47,618 nt of DNA from an uncultured Clostridia bacterium (lineage in GTDB: Bacteria; Bacillota; Clostridia; Christensenellales; UBA1242). The number at the start of each line of letters is the position of its first letter. Position 1 is the stretch's first letter. The stretch spans positions 89,698-137,315 of the forward strand of contig CALVOK010000011.1 of the NCBI GenBank assembly GCA_944350275.1, given 5' to 3'. This document shows positions 1 to 7,883 of this stretch, one piece after another. The translations under genes were made by a program, and so were the position numbers. Under the pieces are notes generated by a model. It saw only the letters and a program-made list of their open reading frames with translations, did no database searches and was not told the origin of the DNA.

Positions 1-110
1 TTTACACATACAGCAATTTCTCTACCAATTTTGGTAAAAATTTTACCACGTGCTGCATCACTTTTACCTTTTCTTGCTTGAATATTGTGCCATTTTGAAT
101 GTCCTGACAT
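1..110 (-). CDS. yebC: YebC/PmpR family DNA-binding regulator, N-terminal part (cut by window edge)
   Basis: Only the first 36 codons are in the window. They begin [19 protein letters not shown] and continue into [13 protein letters not shown], the highly conserved N-terminus of the YebC family (MSGHSKW...RGKIFTK). Family members of about 240 residues bind DNA as transcriptional regulators, and some act as translation factors that relieve ribosome stalling on proline runs; the sequence does not show which applies here. The ATG is preceded by a good ribosome-binding site (GGAGAT, 4 bases away). The gene has its own promoter upstream and follows the TrmH methyltransferase in the same direction. 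Confidence 0.93.
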   Translation of the reverse strand, partial: MSGHSKWHNIQARKGKSDAARGKIFTKIGREIAVCV

Positions 111-243
111 ACTTATCTCCTTTTTATAAATTAATAAGAATTGTTTATTTTTTTTTTACTTTTTTACGTGTTCTATTTGAAATCAACATCTTATTCTTGT
201 AGTATTTTATAGTTTTTAAATATTATTTCAATATTATTATAAT

Positions 244-273
244 ATTATAATTAATTAAAACATAAATTGTCAA
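244..273 (-). promoter_or_regulatory. Predicted sigma-A promoter of yebC
   Basis: On the minus strand there is a perfect -35 TTGACA (268-273) and a perfect -10 TATAAT (244-249) with an 18-base spacer. It lies just downstream of the methyltransferase stop codon and gives an AT-rich leader of about 130 bases before the yebC ATG. I see no clear hairpin or small ORF in that leader. Confidence 0.7.
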
Positions 274-290
274 ATAAACCATCTTTTATA

Positions 291-1019
291 TTAGAATTTA
301 TTTTTTGCTATTTCATACATAATGATTGAACCAGATACTGATGCATTAAGACTTTCAACATTATTTTTCATAGGAATAGATACAGAAAGTTTGCATAGTT
401 GTGAAATCTCTTCAGAAACACCTTGTCCTTCATTGCCAACAACAACACCGACTATGTCATTTGTTGTAAAATTGAAAATACTTTTACCATTCATATCGGC
501 TTTAACAATCTGTAAATCCCATTTATTTGCTTTTGTGATAAACTCCTTTCTTGAAAGTTCCATTACTCTTATATCAAAAACAGTCCCTACACTGCTTCTA
601 ATTAATTTTGAGTTAGTTATCCTTACACTTTCAACAAGATATACATATTCAAAGCCACAAGCACATGCTGTTCTTATTAAACTTCCAACATTGCCTGGGT
701 CTTGCAGTCCGTCTAGGACTAAAAAGTTTGTTTTAGGCTTTTCTACTATATTTGGTAGGTATTCTATGATACAAATCACTCCCTGTGGTGTTTTGCTATC
801 AGAAAGTTGTTCAATTACCTTTTTATCAACAAGGTACAAAATATCATCAAAACCATTAAATAAATATGATTTTTCACTTTCAACTAATATGTATTTTGGT
901 CTGATACCTTTGTTTAATGCATCATGTATGATTTTGATATTATCCAAAAAAAGCAAATAACTATTTTCTCGTTTTTGCTTTTTAAGGTGTTTGATTAAAT
1001 TTGCACTTGCTTTTTGCAT
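291..1019 (-). CDS. SpoU/TrmH-family RNA 2'-O-methyltransferase
   Basis: This 242-residue protein should transfer a methyl group from S-adenosylmethionine to a ribose 2'-OH in rRNA or tRNA. The three SpoU motifs are visible: FLVLDGLQDPGNVGSLIRTA (about residue 99), VGVVVGNEGQGVSEEI (about 189) and the knot motif IPMKNNVESLNASVSGSI (about 215). The N-terminal 90 residues look like the SpoU substrate-binding domain (EKSYLFNGFDDILYLVDKKV). Its ATG overlaps the rplT stop codon (TAATG), so it is probably translationally coupled to L20. The position after rplT in the infC operon is common in Firmicutes (ysgA/rlmB-like genes). The exact target nucleotide cannot be told from sequence. Confidence 0.92.
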   Translation of the reverse strand: MQKASANLIKHLKKQKRENSYLLFLDNIKIIHDALNKGIRPKYILVESEKSYLFNGFDDILYLVDKKVIEQLSDSKTPQGVICIIEYLPNIVEKPKTNFLVLDGLQDPGNVGSLIRTACACGFEYVYLVESVRITNSKLIRSSVGTVFDIRVMELSRKEFITKANKWDLQIVKADMNGKSIFNFTTNDIVGVVVGNEGQGVSEEISQLCKLSVSIPMKNNVESLNASVSGSIIMYEIAKNKF

Positions 1020-1360
1020 TACTTAACTTGTCCTACAAGTGCTGAAAATGCCTCAGGTTCTCTTACTGCCATATCAGCAAGAACTTTTCTATTAAGGTCT
1101 ATGCCCTTACTTTTAAGTCCTGCTATAAATTTGGAGTAAGATATACCATTTTGTCTGCAACCAGCATTTATTCTTGTAATCCAAAGTGCTCTAAAGTTTC
1201 TCTTCTTTAATTTTCGTCCAACATAAGCATATTGTCCACTTCGCATAACTTGTTGTTTTGCAGTTCTGTATAGTTTAGATTTTGCACCCCTATAACCTTT
1301 TGCGCTTTTAAGAATTGAACGACGTTTTTTTACTGCGTTAACTGCTCTTTTTACTCTCAT
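1019..1360 (-). CDS. rplT: 50S ribosomal protein L20
   Basis: This 113-residue basic protein starts [20 protein letters not shown] and contains the L20 signatures [18 protein letters not shown] and [21 protein letters not shown]20 binds 23S rRNA early in 50S assembly, and in Firmicutes it also represses its own operon by binding the infC leader. The length is close to the usual 117-119. An SD (AGGAGGTAAAGG) precedes the ATG. It is the third gene of infC-rpmI-rplT and overlaps the following methyltransferase gene by one base. Confidence 0.98.
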   Translation of the reverse strand: MRVKRAVNAVKKRRSILKSAKGYRGAKSKLYRTAKQQVMRSGQYAYVGRKLKKRNFRALWITRINAGCRQNGISYSKFIAGLKSKGIDLNRKVLADMAVREPEAFSALVGQVK

Positions 1361-1370
1361 CCTTTACCTC

Positions 1371-1565
1371 CTATTTAGCCAAAAGGGACTTAATATTCTG
1401 TGCATTTTTTCCAGAAATGTATGAGCCCTTTCTTAATTTTCTTTTATTTGATTGTGATTTTTTGGTAAGGAAGTGTCCTTTCCCTGGTCTTGCAAATTTA
1501 ACATTTCCATTTGCTGTAAGATGAAAACGTTTCTTGCATCCACTATGTGTTTTTTGTTTTGGCAT
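1371..1565 (-). CDS. rpmI: 50S ribosomal protein L35
   Basis: The 64-residue protein begins MPKQKTHSGCKKRFHLTANG and shows the L35 pattern (PK.KTHSG..KRF..T..G). It is small, highly basic and of typical length for L35, a peripheral 50S protein. It lies 15 bases after infC and 10 bases before rplT, the standard gene order. The SD is AAAAGGAG. Confidence 0.97.
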   Translation of the reverse strand: MPKQKTHSGCKKRFHLTANGNVKFARPGKGHFLTKKSQSNKRKLRKGSYISGKNAQNIKSLLAK

Positions 1566-1580
1566 AATCTTCTTCTCCTT

Positions 1581-2096
1581 TTACTTAGTTTTCTTAGGAC
1601 TTACAACTACAAATATATTTCTTCCAAGAAGTTCAGGTTCTTTATCTAATGTACCAAACTCTGAAAGTCTTGAACAAAATTCTTTAACAACTTCGATTGC
1701 CTTCTTTACATATGCCTGTTCTCGACCTTTCATTCTTAAAGTGACTTTAACCTTGTTTCCATCTTGAAGAAATTTCGAAGCACTTGCAATGCGATAAGCG
1801 ATATCATGCTCATCTATAGTCATTGAAAGTCTAACTTCTTTAATCTCGACTATTTTCTGTGCTTTCTTTATCTCTTTTTCTTTTTTGAGAGACTCATACT
1901 TGTACTTTCCATAGTCTAAAATTTTACAAACAGGCGGATTTGAATTTCCAGCCATCATGACAAGGTCAAGATTTCTTTCTTCAGCATTTGCCAAAGCCTC
2001 ATCAAGAGAAACAATACCAAGTTGTTCTCCGTTTTCTCCGATTAAACGAACTTGCGGTGCTGTAATTTGTTCGTTAGTCAATAATTCCTTAAAAAT
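1581..2096 (-). CDS. infC: Translation initiation factor IF-3, probable AUU start codon
   Basis: IF-3 binds the 30S subunit, keeps it free of 50S and checks the start codon-anticodon pair. The core matches the family: TNEQITAPQVRLIGENGEQL at the N-terminus, NLDLVMMAGNSNPPVCKILD, YGKYKYESLKK and the C-terminal SLSMTIDEHDIAYR-like region. The first conventional start is TTG at 2079-2081, whose SD is only about 4 bases away. An in-frame ATT at 2094-2096 sits 9 bases after a strong SD (AAAGGGG) and gives MFKELLTNEQIT and 171 residues. AUU starts are a known hallmark of infC, used by IF-3 for autocontrol, so I place the start at ATT. With the TTG start it would be 166 residues. Confidence 0.95.
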   Translation of the reverse strand: MFKELLTNEQITAPQVRLIGENGEQLGIVSLDEALANAEERNLDLVMMAGNSNPPVCKILDYGKYKYESLKKEKEIKKAQKIVEIKEVRLSMTIDEHDIAYRIASASKFLQDGNKVKVTLRMKGREQAYVKKAIEVVKEFCSRLSEFGTLDKEPELLGRNIFVVVSPKKTK

Positions 2097-2115
2097 AGTT
2101 GTATTCCCCTTTTAT

Positions 2116-2150
2116 ATAAAAATTTGGTGGAAGCACAAAATTCCACCAAA
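2116..2150 (-). terminator. Attenuator (intrinsic terminator) in the infC leader
   Basis: On the minus strand TTTGGTGGAA (2150-2141) pairs perfectly with TTCCACCAAA (2132-2123) around an 8-base loop, followed by ATTTTTAT. It ends about 10 bases before the infC SD, so it can stop transcription before infC. The upstream leader contains TTCCAC (2225-2220), which is complementary to GTGGAA in the terminator's first arm. This allows a competing antiterminator. Confidence 0.8.
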
Positions 2151-2238
2151 AAAATTTATCTATAATAAAATTAATAATAAATTTTTTACCAAATCTAGCA
2201 CTTTGCTGACTGGTGAGAAGTGGAACTTCTACTTTCTT
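2151..2238 (-). ncRNA. infC operon leader, probable L20 leader autoregulatory RNA
   Basis: The region between the promoter and the attenuator reads AAGTAGAAGTTCCACTTCTC, then ACCAGTCAGCAAAGTGCTAG. It forms a first hairpin (GAAGT...ACTTC) and can pair TTCCAC with the attenuator. Position, attenuator and gene order match the Firmicute L20 leader, where ribosomal protein L20 binds an rRNA-like fold and promotes termination. I did not run a covariance model, so the family name is inference. Confidence 0.6.
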
Positions 2239-2243
2239 TGCAT

Positions 2244-2272
2244 ATAATACCACAAAAATTTGTCATTGTCAA
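2244..2272 (-). promoter_or_regulatory. Sigma-A promoter of the infC-rpmI-rplT operon
   Basis: Minus-strand -35 TTGACA (2267-2272) and -10 TATTAT (2244-2249) with an exact 17-base spacer. It lies between the stop codon of the upstream membrane-protein gene and the leader hairpin. Confidence 0.85.
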
Positions 2273-2280
2273 GTATTTTT

Positions 2281-2865
2281 TTATATTTTAAAAAATTTAT
2301 TTAAAAATTTACTTAACCTTAATATAATTTTATTAGAATTCTTTAAGGCATTATCTTTCATTATGGCTTTAAAAAATATAGTTATACCAGCAATTAAAGC
2401 GGAGGTAACTATGGATATTAACATAATTAAACTTGAGTTTTTTATATTATTTGTTAAAGCCACAACTATACACGCTCCCCCTGCTCCACAAAGTGTACTA
2501 CAAATGTCTCCTACTACATCTGCACAGAACGAACAAACTTTTTCTGAATGCTGACAAAGTTTCACCCCAATATCAGCACCTTCAACCTTGTCTTGTTGCC
2601 ATTTTTTGAACGTTTCAATATCGGCAGAGGCAGCGGCAATACCAAGCATATCAAACATAACCGAAACAAAAATAAAAAATATTATGCCAATTGTAGCAAA
2701 AATGACTCCCATTTTTGTAAGCATAGTTTGGCTTATAAACCCAAAGAATAATGACATACAAATAGATATAAAAAACATTCGAAAAGCCCATAGATATTTT
2801 CTCGCGGATAAATTTTGTATGCTCACCTTTCTTGTCTTTATAATTTTTGTTTTTCTCTTTTTCAC
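2281..2865 (-). CDS. Membrane protein resembling the CNNM/CorB transmembrane domain
   Basis: This 194-residue protein has a basic N-terminus and about four hydrophobic segments (residues about 29-47, 50-72, 125-140 and 144-166). The central part includes MFDMLGIAAASADIETFKKW, SEKVCSFCADVVGDICSTLC and GAGGACIVVAL. That pattern recalls small Firmicute proteins annotated as Mg2+/Co2+ transporter CorB, or CNNM/DUF21-like without the CBS domains; this comes from memory of the family. Five cysteines cluster at residues about 105-127. The start is GTG with no obvious SD. It follows xseB at a site where ispA or dxs often lies. A transport role is only a guess. Confidence 0.55.
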   Translation of the reverse strand: MKKRKTKIIKTRKVSIQNLSARKYLWAFRMFFISICMSLFFGFISQTMLTKMGVIFATIGIIFFIFVSVMFDMLGIAAASADIETFKKWQQDKVEGADIGVKLCQHSEKVCSFCADVVGDICSTLCGAGGACIVVALTNNIKNSSLIMLISIVTSALIAGITIFFKAIMKDNALKNSNKIILRLSKFLNKFFKI

Positions 2866-2920
2866 ATAGTAATATATGTTAAGTTGTTATCTATTATGAT
2901 ATAGCATAATTTTGTTGAAA

Positions 2921-3130
2921 CTACACCTCTTCAAGTTTATCAAGAGTTTCACGTATCTCAGTGAGTTTGCCTTTTGCTTTATCAAGTTCTTTATAACAAA
3001 TTTCTATCAGATGTTTTGACCTTGTCATTAAAGAAATGACCTCATCCATTGATAAAGTGCCACTTTCTACCTTTTCTATAATTGTATTTAATTCTTTAGA
3101 TGCCTCTTCGTAAGTTATTTTCTTTTCCAT
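2921..3130 (-). CDS. xseB: Exodeoxyribonuclease VII small subunit
   Basis: The 69-residue protein begins MEKKITYEEASKELNTIIEK and continues VESGTLSMDEVISLM, the XseB signature. Several XseB chains bind one XseA to form exonuclease VII, which degrades single-stranded DNA. I choose the ATG at 3130 rather than an upstream in-frame GTG (3142), because GAGGTG sits just before this ATG and conservation begins at MEKK. The start lies one base after the xseA stop codon, suggesting coupled translation. Confidence 0.95.
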   Translation of the reverse strand: MEKKITYEEASKELNTIIEKVESGTLSMDEVISLMTRSKHLIEICYKELDKAKGKLTEIRETLDKLEEV

Positions 3131-3131
3131 T

Positions 3132-4328
3132 TTACACCTCACTATTTTTTGGTAACACCTCTATTTTACCATCTATAAAGTTTATAGTTAGCCTATTTTG
3201 TTTGTCAAGACTAGCAAGTTTTGGAACTGAATGACCATTTTGTTCAATTTTCGCGTAACCTTGAGACAAGATTTGCTTTGGATTTATCTTATTTAAGGTT
3301 GTCTCAAGTATCCCTATATCATAATATTGTTGATTAATTAAATTTTCGTACTGATTTATCAAACTTTCTTTCTTTAGGTTTGTTACTGTATGCTCTTTTG
3401 TAATGACTTTTTCAAAGTTATTGAATATTTTATAATTTACCAAATTAAAATTATTAATATTTTTATTAATTAACTTTTTCACACCATCGTAAAGGCTTTC
3501 AAATATACCCCACATTTCTGCACGTTTACCACTAAGGTTATATGTCAATAATTCAGCCGCCGCTGATGGTGTAGGCGCCCTGAGGTCGCTAACAAAATCT
3601 ATTATGGTAAAGTCCGTTTCATGTCCTACTGCTGACACAATAGGTTTAGGACAATTGTATGTTGCTCTTGCTACAACTTCAGTGTTGTAAGCCCACAAAT
3701 CTTCCAGTGAGCCACCTCCTCTTGCAACAATTAAAACATCAACTTTATCATAATTACCCATAACATCAATAGCATGAGCAATCTCATCCTCTGCTTTATT
3801 ACCTTGCACCTTTGTATTATAAAGGACAATATCAACCATTGGATTTCTTCGCCAAGCAACATTTTTTATATCTTGAATAACCGCTCCTTCTTTTGAAGTG
3901 ATAACACCTATTCGTCTTATCTCTTTTGGTAATTCTTTTTTATGACTCTCATCAAACAACCCTTCATCTTGAAGTTTTTCTTTAAGTTTAAGAAACTGTT
4001 CATAGAGTTGTCCTAAGCCTACTTTTTCTATCTTATTTACATTAAAGTTAAGTTTGCCACCTTTAACGTAGTAGTTTGGCGAGCCTGTTATTATTACTTT
4101 ATCACCCTCTTTTATATCTAGAAAAATGTTTGGATAAAATGATACACACGAGAGTGATGAACTTTCATCTTTAAGAGTAAAATAGTATACATTTCTCGAA
4201 TTACTTATGCCAAAAATCTCTCCTACAACTGCTATATTATGGAGGAGTTCCTCGGCATCAAATATTTGTTTAATATATGAATTTAATTTAGTGACTGTTA
4301 TTGCTTCAATCATTGTTTCAATATCCAT
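3132..4328 (-). CDS. xseA: Exodeoxyribonuclease VII large subunit
   Basis: This 398-residue protein has an N-terminal OB-fold region (ITVTKLNSYIKQIFDAEELL, residues about 10-100) and the catalytic XseA core. Visible core motifs are GVITSKEGAVIQDIKNVAWRR, DVLIVARGGGSLEDLWAYN and IVSAVGHETDFTIIDFVSDL followed by RAPTPSAAAEL. A coiled-coil stretch precedes the C-terminal LSQGYAKI. It is the catalytic subunit of exonuclease VII. The start overlaps the nusB end by 11 bases. The order asp23-nusB-xseA-xseB is standard except that folD, often between nusB and xseA, is absent. Confidence 0.96.
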   Translation of the reverse strand: MDIETMIEAITVTKLNSYIKQIFDAEELLHNIAVVGEIFGISNSRNVYYFTLKDESSSLSCVSFYPNIFLDIKEGDKVIITGSPNYYVKGGKLNFNVNKIEKVGLGQLYEQFLKLKEKLQDEGLFDESHKKELPKEIRRIGVITSKEGAVIQDIKNVAWRRNPMVDIVLYNTKVQGNKAEDEIAHAIDVMGNYDKVDVLIVARGGGSLEDLWAYNTEVVARATYNCPKPIVSAVGHETDFTIIDFVSDLRAPTPSAAAELLTYNLSGKRAEMWGIFESLYDGVKKLINKNINNFNLVNYKIFNNFEKVITKEHTVTNLKKESLINQYENLINQQYYDIGILETTLNKINPKQILSQGYAKIEQNGHSVPKLASLDKQNRLTINFIDGKIEVLPKNSEV

Positions 4329-4719
4329 ATGTGTCTAATTGAGATTTTATAATTGTGGAAAGCACTCCATTTACAAACCTACCGCTTTTTTCAGTGGAAT
4401 ACTTTTTAGCAATTCTCACTGCCTCGTTTGCTACAACTTGATAAGGAGTTTTAAGATATTTAATTTCAGTAACCGCCTCACAAAGCACAGCAAGGTCGAC
4501 TTTATAAACTCGATTTATTTCATATCCTACCAGATGAGAAGAAATTATTTCTTTAATTTCCTGTGCGTTATCTTCATAATTTTTAATTATATCTTTTGTA
4601 AAGAGCAAATCTTCTTCTTTATGTAATGACATAAAAAACTCTTCGTCATCGAAATTGTCTTTGACGAAAAGTCTTTCAAAAATAAGTTGAAAAGCGAGTT
4701 CTCGTGCCTCTGCTCTCAT
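4318..4719 (-). CDS. nusB: Transcription antitermination/rRNA processing factor NusB
   Basis: The 133-residue all-helical protein starts MRAEARELAFQLIFERLF and contains the conserved C-terminal pattern KTPYQVVANEAVRIAKKYST followed by EKSGRFVNGVLSTI. NusB, with S10, binds boxA of rRNA operon transcripts. Its ATG overlaps the asp23 stop by 4 bases (ATGA), so the two genes are probably coupled. Confidence 0.95.
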   Translation of the reverse strand: MRAEARELAFQLIFERLFVKDNFDDEEFFMSLHKEEDLLFTKDIIKNYEDNAQEIKEIISSHLVGYEINRVYKVDLAVLCEAVTEIKYLKTPYQVVANEAVRIAKKYSTEKSGRFVNGVLSTIIKSQLDTYGY

Positions 4720-5081
4720 TGTATTTCCTCATCACATGCTACACCATATACATGGACATTTATCTTACCTGGTTTAATACCAACCATGGTGTTAAGTGAA
4801 TTTTTTATGTTCTCTTGTATTCTATATGCAACATCTGGAACGCTATAACCAATATAGACTCTTACATATACATCGACATTAACTACGCCGTTTGTATCAA
4901 ATTTAATGCTGACTCCTTCATTTTTTGGCTTAAACATTTTTTTATAAAATGGAAGGTAGTCATTTGTCAGTGACTCAACACCATTTATTTCTTTTGTGGC
5001 AAGATTGATAATAGATAAAAGAATTTCTCTATCAATCTCTACCTTACCTTTCTTTTGCAATGTTGTGTTATTTTTAGTCAT
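4716..5081 (-). CDS. Asp23/Gls24 family protein (YqhY-like)
   Basis: The 121-residue protein contains the Asp23 features IDREILLSIINLATKEINGV, NGVVNVDVYVRVYIGYSVPD, VAYRIQENIKNSLNTM and a C-terminal VHVYGV. In Bacillus the homologue YqhY lies between spoIIIAH and nusB as here, and is linked to control of acetyl-CoA carboxylase and lipid synthesis. No membrane segment is present. It follows spoIIIAH by about 50 bases. Confidence 0.9.
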   Translation of the reverse strand: MTKNNTTLQKKGKVEIDREILLSIINLATKEINGVESLTNDYLPFYKKMFKPKNEGVSIKFDTNGVVNVDVYVRVYIGYSVPDVAYRIQENIKNSLNTMVGIKPGKINVHVYGVACDEEIQ

Positions 5082-5130
5082 TACACTCTCCTACTTTTGT
5101 ATTATAGCACATATTGATTATGTTTTGCAA

Positions 5131-5598
5131 TTATTCTACAGGAATAATTTTGATATTTTCAAGTCTTGTATTGAGTTGAGATTGAATTATATCCACTATT
5201 TGAGCAACTTCCGTCTCTGTTAAGTCCCCAGACTTTACCACTGCATTAACATCTGAATCTGAGATAGTTACAACGCAATCCTCAAAACCCTTCGCTTTAA
5301 TAAGACCTTCAACCACAAGTTCCTGCTCCATTTGCTCAATTAAAGCGAGTTTTGCACTTTCAGCAGTCGCAATAGCATCCGCTGAGGATGTTTCACTTGC
5401 TATTATTGCATCATAGTAAAGCATTTCTTGGTCTCTTGTAGATTCTCTATCTGAACGATAAGTTTGAAAATAACTTGAAGTTGTTGCTGTCTCTTCGTTG
5501 CTTGATACTGAATTATTTAACATAACATTTAAGTATCCTGTTACACCTAAAAGCAAAACCATAACTGCTATAATAATAATTTTTGTTCTTTTTTTCAT
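5131..5598 (-). CDS. spoIIIAH: Stage III sporulation protein AH
   Basis: This 155-residue protein has one N-terminal membrane anchor (residues about 6-27) and an extracytoplasmic acidic domain with EMLYYDAIIASETSSADAIA and FEDCVVTISDSDVNAVVKSG. The last region is the ring-building (EscJ/PrgK-like) fold. In Bacillus, SpoIIIAH sits in the mother-cell membrane and binds forespore SpoIIQ across the intermembrane space, joining the two halves of the feeding channel. It is the last gene of the spoIIIA operon. SD AAAAGGAG. Confidence 0.93.
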   Translation of the reverse strand: MKKRTKIIIIAVMVLLLGVTGYLNVMLNNSVSSNEETATTSSYFQTYRSDRESTRDQEMLYYDAIIASETSSADAIATAESAKLALIEQMEQELVVEGLIKAKGFEDCVVTISDSDVNAVVKSGDLTETEVAQIVDIIQSQLNTRLENIKIIPVE

Positions 5599-5610
5599 AT
5601 ATTACTCCTT

Positions 5611-6147
5611 TTATTCGCCTTTATAAATATTTATCTTAGAGTTATCAATATTTGTGATGGTTTGAATTATTGAAATCATGTCAAGTCTTACAGAAACATC
5701 ACCTCCTCCATCCGCAACTACAACTATACCACTTATAATAGGATAGATTTCTTCCTGCAAAATTGGTTCTCCGTCAACCATCACAACACTAAGAGTTGTA
5801 ACGCTTGTCCCATCTGTTGTGGTTCTTGTTTCTTCATCAGTCACATAGATATATTCAAATCCTTTTTCTAATGTAACGATAACATCTACCTCTCCAGCGC
5901 CTTTTATCCTGCTTAATACACTTTCTAATTTATTTTCAAGGCTGTCAACATATTCCTGCGAAGAAGAAATATTTATACTAACATTGTCAGTTTCTGTCGT
6001 TTCACCCTCCTGTTTAACATTGAGTGACGCAAAATAAATTATTGCAAGAAGAACAGCAAGTCCAACAGCCAAATAAATTTCTATATGTTTTATTTTTTTT
6101 ATTTTTTCATACAGTGCTCTGAATTTTTGTTTAAAATCACCCATCAT
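5611..6147 (-). CDS. spoIIIAG: Stage III sporulation protein AG
   Basis: This 178-residue protein has one membrane segment (IEIYLAVGLAVLLAIIYFAS, about 23-42). The exported domain contains YVDSLENKLESVLSRIKGAG, VDVIVTLEKGFEYIYV and a C-terminal GIVVVADGGGDVSVRLDMIS, typical of SpoIIIAG. In Bacillus this protein forms a large multimeric ring of the mother-cell-to-forespore channel. The start overlaps the spoIIIAF end by 11 bases. Confidence 0.95.
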   Translation of the reverse strand: MMGDFKQKFRALYEKIKKIKHIEIYLAVGLAVLLAIIYFASLNVKQEGETTETDNVSINISSSQEYVDSLENKLESVLSRIKGAGEVDVIVTLEKGFEYIYVTDEETRTTTDGTSVTTLSVVMVDGEPILQEEIYPIISGIVVVADGGGDVSVRLDMISIIQTITNIDNSKINIYKGE

Positions 6148-6637
6148 ATAAAATCTCCCTCTCTTCTATCTTTATGTGAGATTGAATAATCTCCGTTATA
6201 TCTTGCTTTATCTTTGTTATATTTTTATGCTCAGCATTTTCACTTATTACTAAATTTGAAATATCGACAGTAATCGACTTGAAGGCCAGTTGATTTTCAA
6301 ATATATCACAGTTAATATAAACTTTTACATTATAATAACCATGATTATATATCTCATTTTCAATTTCCTCACGTATAACACGAGTTTTATCAAGATTAAG
6401 TTGGTAAAGATAATCATCATCAGCAACTATTTCCTCAGTGTTAAAGATATTCGAAAAATCAAATTCTTTTCCCAGCAGACTTGGAAGTGGCATGATAATT
6501 ACTAGAATTATGACAAATGAAAAAATACCTTTTATATATCTATTCATTTGTCCGTCAGGAAGTACAAGTTCAACTATGACAGATAGACATACAACTCCTG
6601 CTATTGAAATAATCCAACTAGAAATATCACCTATCAA
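6137..6637 (-). CDS. spoIIIAF: Stage III sporulation protein AF
   Basis: The 166-residue protein has two N-terminal membrane segments (about 5-24 and 33-53) and the family features VELVLPDGQMNRYIKGIFSF and VIILVIIMPL, then a soluble domain ending in EEREILYDG. It starts at TTG, preceded by AGGAGG with 5-base spacing, only one base after the spoIIIAE stop codon. It belongs to the SpoIIIA channel complex. Confidence 0.92.
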   Translation of the reverse strand: MIGDISSWIISIAGVVCLSVIVELVLPDGQMNRYIKGIFSFVIILVIIMPLPSLLGKEFDFSNIFNTEEIVADDDYLYQLNLDKTRVIREEIENEIYNHGYYNVKVYINCDIFENQLAFKSITVDISNLVISENAEHKNITKIKQDITEIIQSHIKIEEREILYDG

Positions 6638-6638
6638 T

Positions 6639-7883
6639 TTATCCTCCTAACACGTTTGCCGAACACATTATAAGTCCTAACATTATGAAATATATAAATG
6701 CAATACCTATTATAAGCACAATCAAAAGTACCATACTTTTAGAAAGAGAGGAAATAAAATTGGCTATTTGTTTATTTCCCAATGGTTCAACAATTCCCGC
6801 AATAAGTTTTAGTGCGAGCATGAATAAAATAAGTTCTATTAAAGGCGAAAGAATGGTTGCCAAAAGTAGAAATAGCCCTGTTGCACCAACAGCATTTTTT
6901 ATAAGATTTGACGAAAGAAGAATAATTCCCATGCCATCACTTAAATAAGAACCAAGAATTGGAATATAGGACTTTATAGCATACTTTGCAGTTCTTATTG
7001 AAATACCATCTAGTGTTCCTGCTGTAATACCTTGTATTGATAAAAATGCGGTAAATATTGTAAAAATTAAACCTGTCAGCCATTTGTAAGTGCTATTAAA
7101 AAATGATGTAAACTTTTCAAGTTTTACAGAATTTGATAAATTTGATACTACACTGAAAACAACTGAAAAAATAAAAATAGGTAAAAGAATATATGTGAAA
7201 AGGTTTAAAATTGTTCCGCTTAAAAGCACCATTGCTGGTTGATATACGCTTACTGATGATGTTCCCCCTATTGCAGTCATAAGAGTAAGTAAAATTGGAA
7301 AGATAGCATCCATTTGCGTTTTCATTGACTGAATTGTGTTAGTCGTTAGCGAAACCATTCTTACAGTTATTGATAATACCAGCACTACAATAACGCCATA
7401 TGTTACAAAATGTATAATATTTGAAATTGATTTGCCATTATTATAAGGCTTTATCCCTTGTATCATGCTCCCTATTAATGAAACGGCAATTATTATTGAA
7501 ATGATTGGAAGCAGTGACAAAATATTGTCAAAAAAAATATTTAATAATGCGTTCCACATACTTGAGCCATCTTCAAAATCGCCATTTATTAATGCCTGCA
7601 GTTTTTCTATGAAACTACTTCCACCAAATACTGCAAGTTCACCATCTGACAATGCTTTTAAAATTTCTTCAAGAGAAGATAAATCTAAATTAGATAATTG
7701 CTGGTCAATCTCTTGTTGGAACTCCTCTTCAATTTCATCTTCGTTTATATTTTCTATTGTTTCGCTACTTGCGACAGCAGTGATTGAAGTGGGACAGAAT
7801 AAGAAAAAAATTATAATTACAAAGATCCATAATATAATTTTGTACTGTCTTTTTGTTTTTTTATACATTTTACAAATCTTCAT
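6639..7883 (-). CDS. spoIIIAE: Stage III sporulation protein AE (multipass membrane protein)
   Basis: This 414-residue protein starts with a signal-like hydrophobic stretch (about 16-36) and an acidic region (ENINEDEIEEEFQQEIDQQL), then about seven membrane segments. Family-like stretches are FPILLTLMTAIGGTSSVSVY, ITAGTLDGISIRTAKYAIKS and YIPILGSYLSDGMGIILLSS. It is the polytopic core of the SpoIIIA complex. Its ATG overlaps the spoIIIAD stop by 4 bases. Confidence 0.95.
   Translation of the reverse strand: MKICKMYKKTKRQYKIILWIFVIIIFFLFCPTSITAVASSETIENINEDEIEEEFQQEIDQQLSNLDLSSLEEILKALSDGELAVFGGSSFIEKLQALINGDFEDGSSMWNALLNIFFDNILSLLPIISIIIAVSLIGSMIQGIKPYNNGKSISNIIHFVTYGVIVVLVLSITVRMVSLTTNTIQSMKTQMDAIFPILLTLMTAIGGTSSVSVYQPAMVLLSGTILNLFTYILLPIFIFSVVFSVVSNLSNSVKLEKFTSFFNSTYKWLTGLIFTIFTAFLSIQGITAGTLDGISIRTAKYAIKSYIPILGSYLSDGMGIILLSSNLIKNAVGATGLFLLLATILSPLIELILFMLALKLIAGIVEPLGNKQIANFISSLSKSMVLLIVLIIGIAFIYFIMLGLIMCSANVLGG

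Noticed and set aside
322..960. Long plus-strand open frame opposite the TrmH-family gene
   Set aside because: It is a shadow of a gene with clear family motifs on the other strand, has no SD, and gives a Ser/Leu-rich protein of no known type. The same holds for the other long antisense frames over infB, frr, rpsB, nusA and the recombinase.
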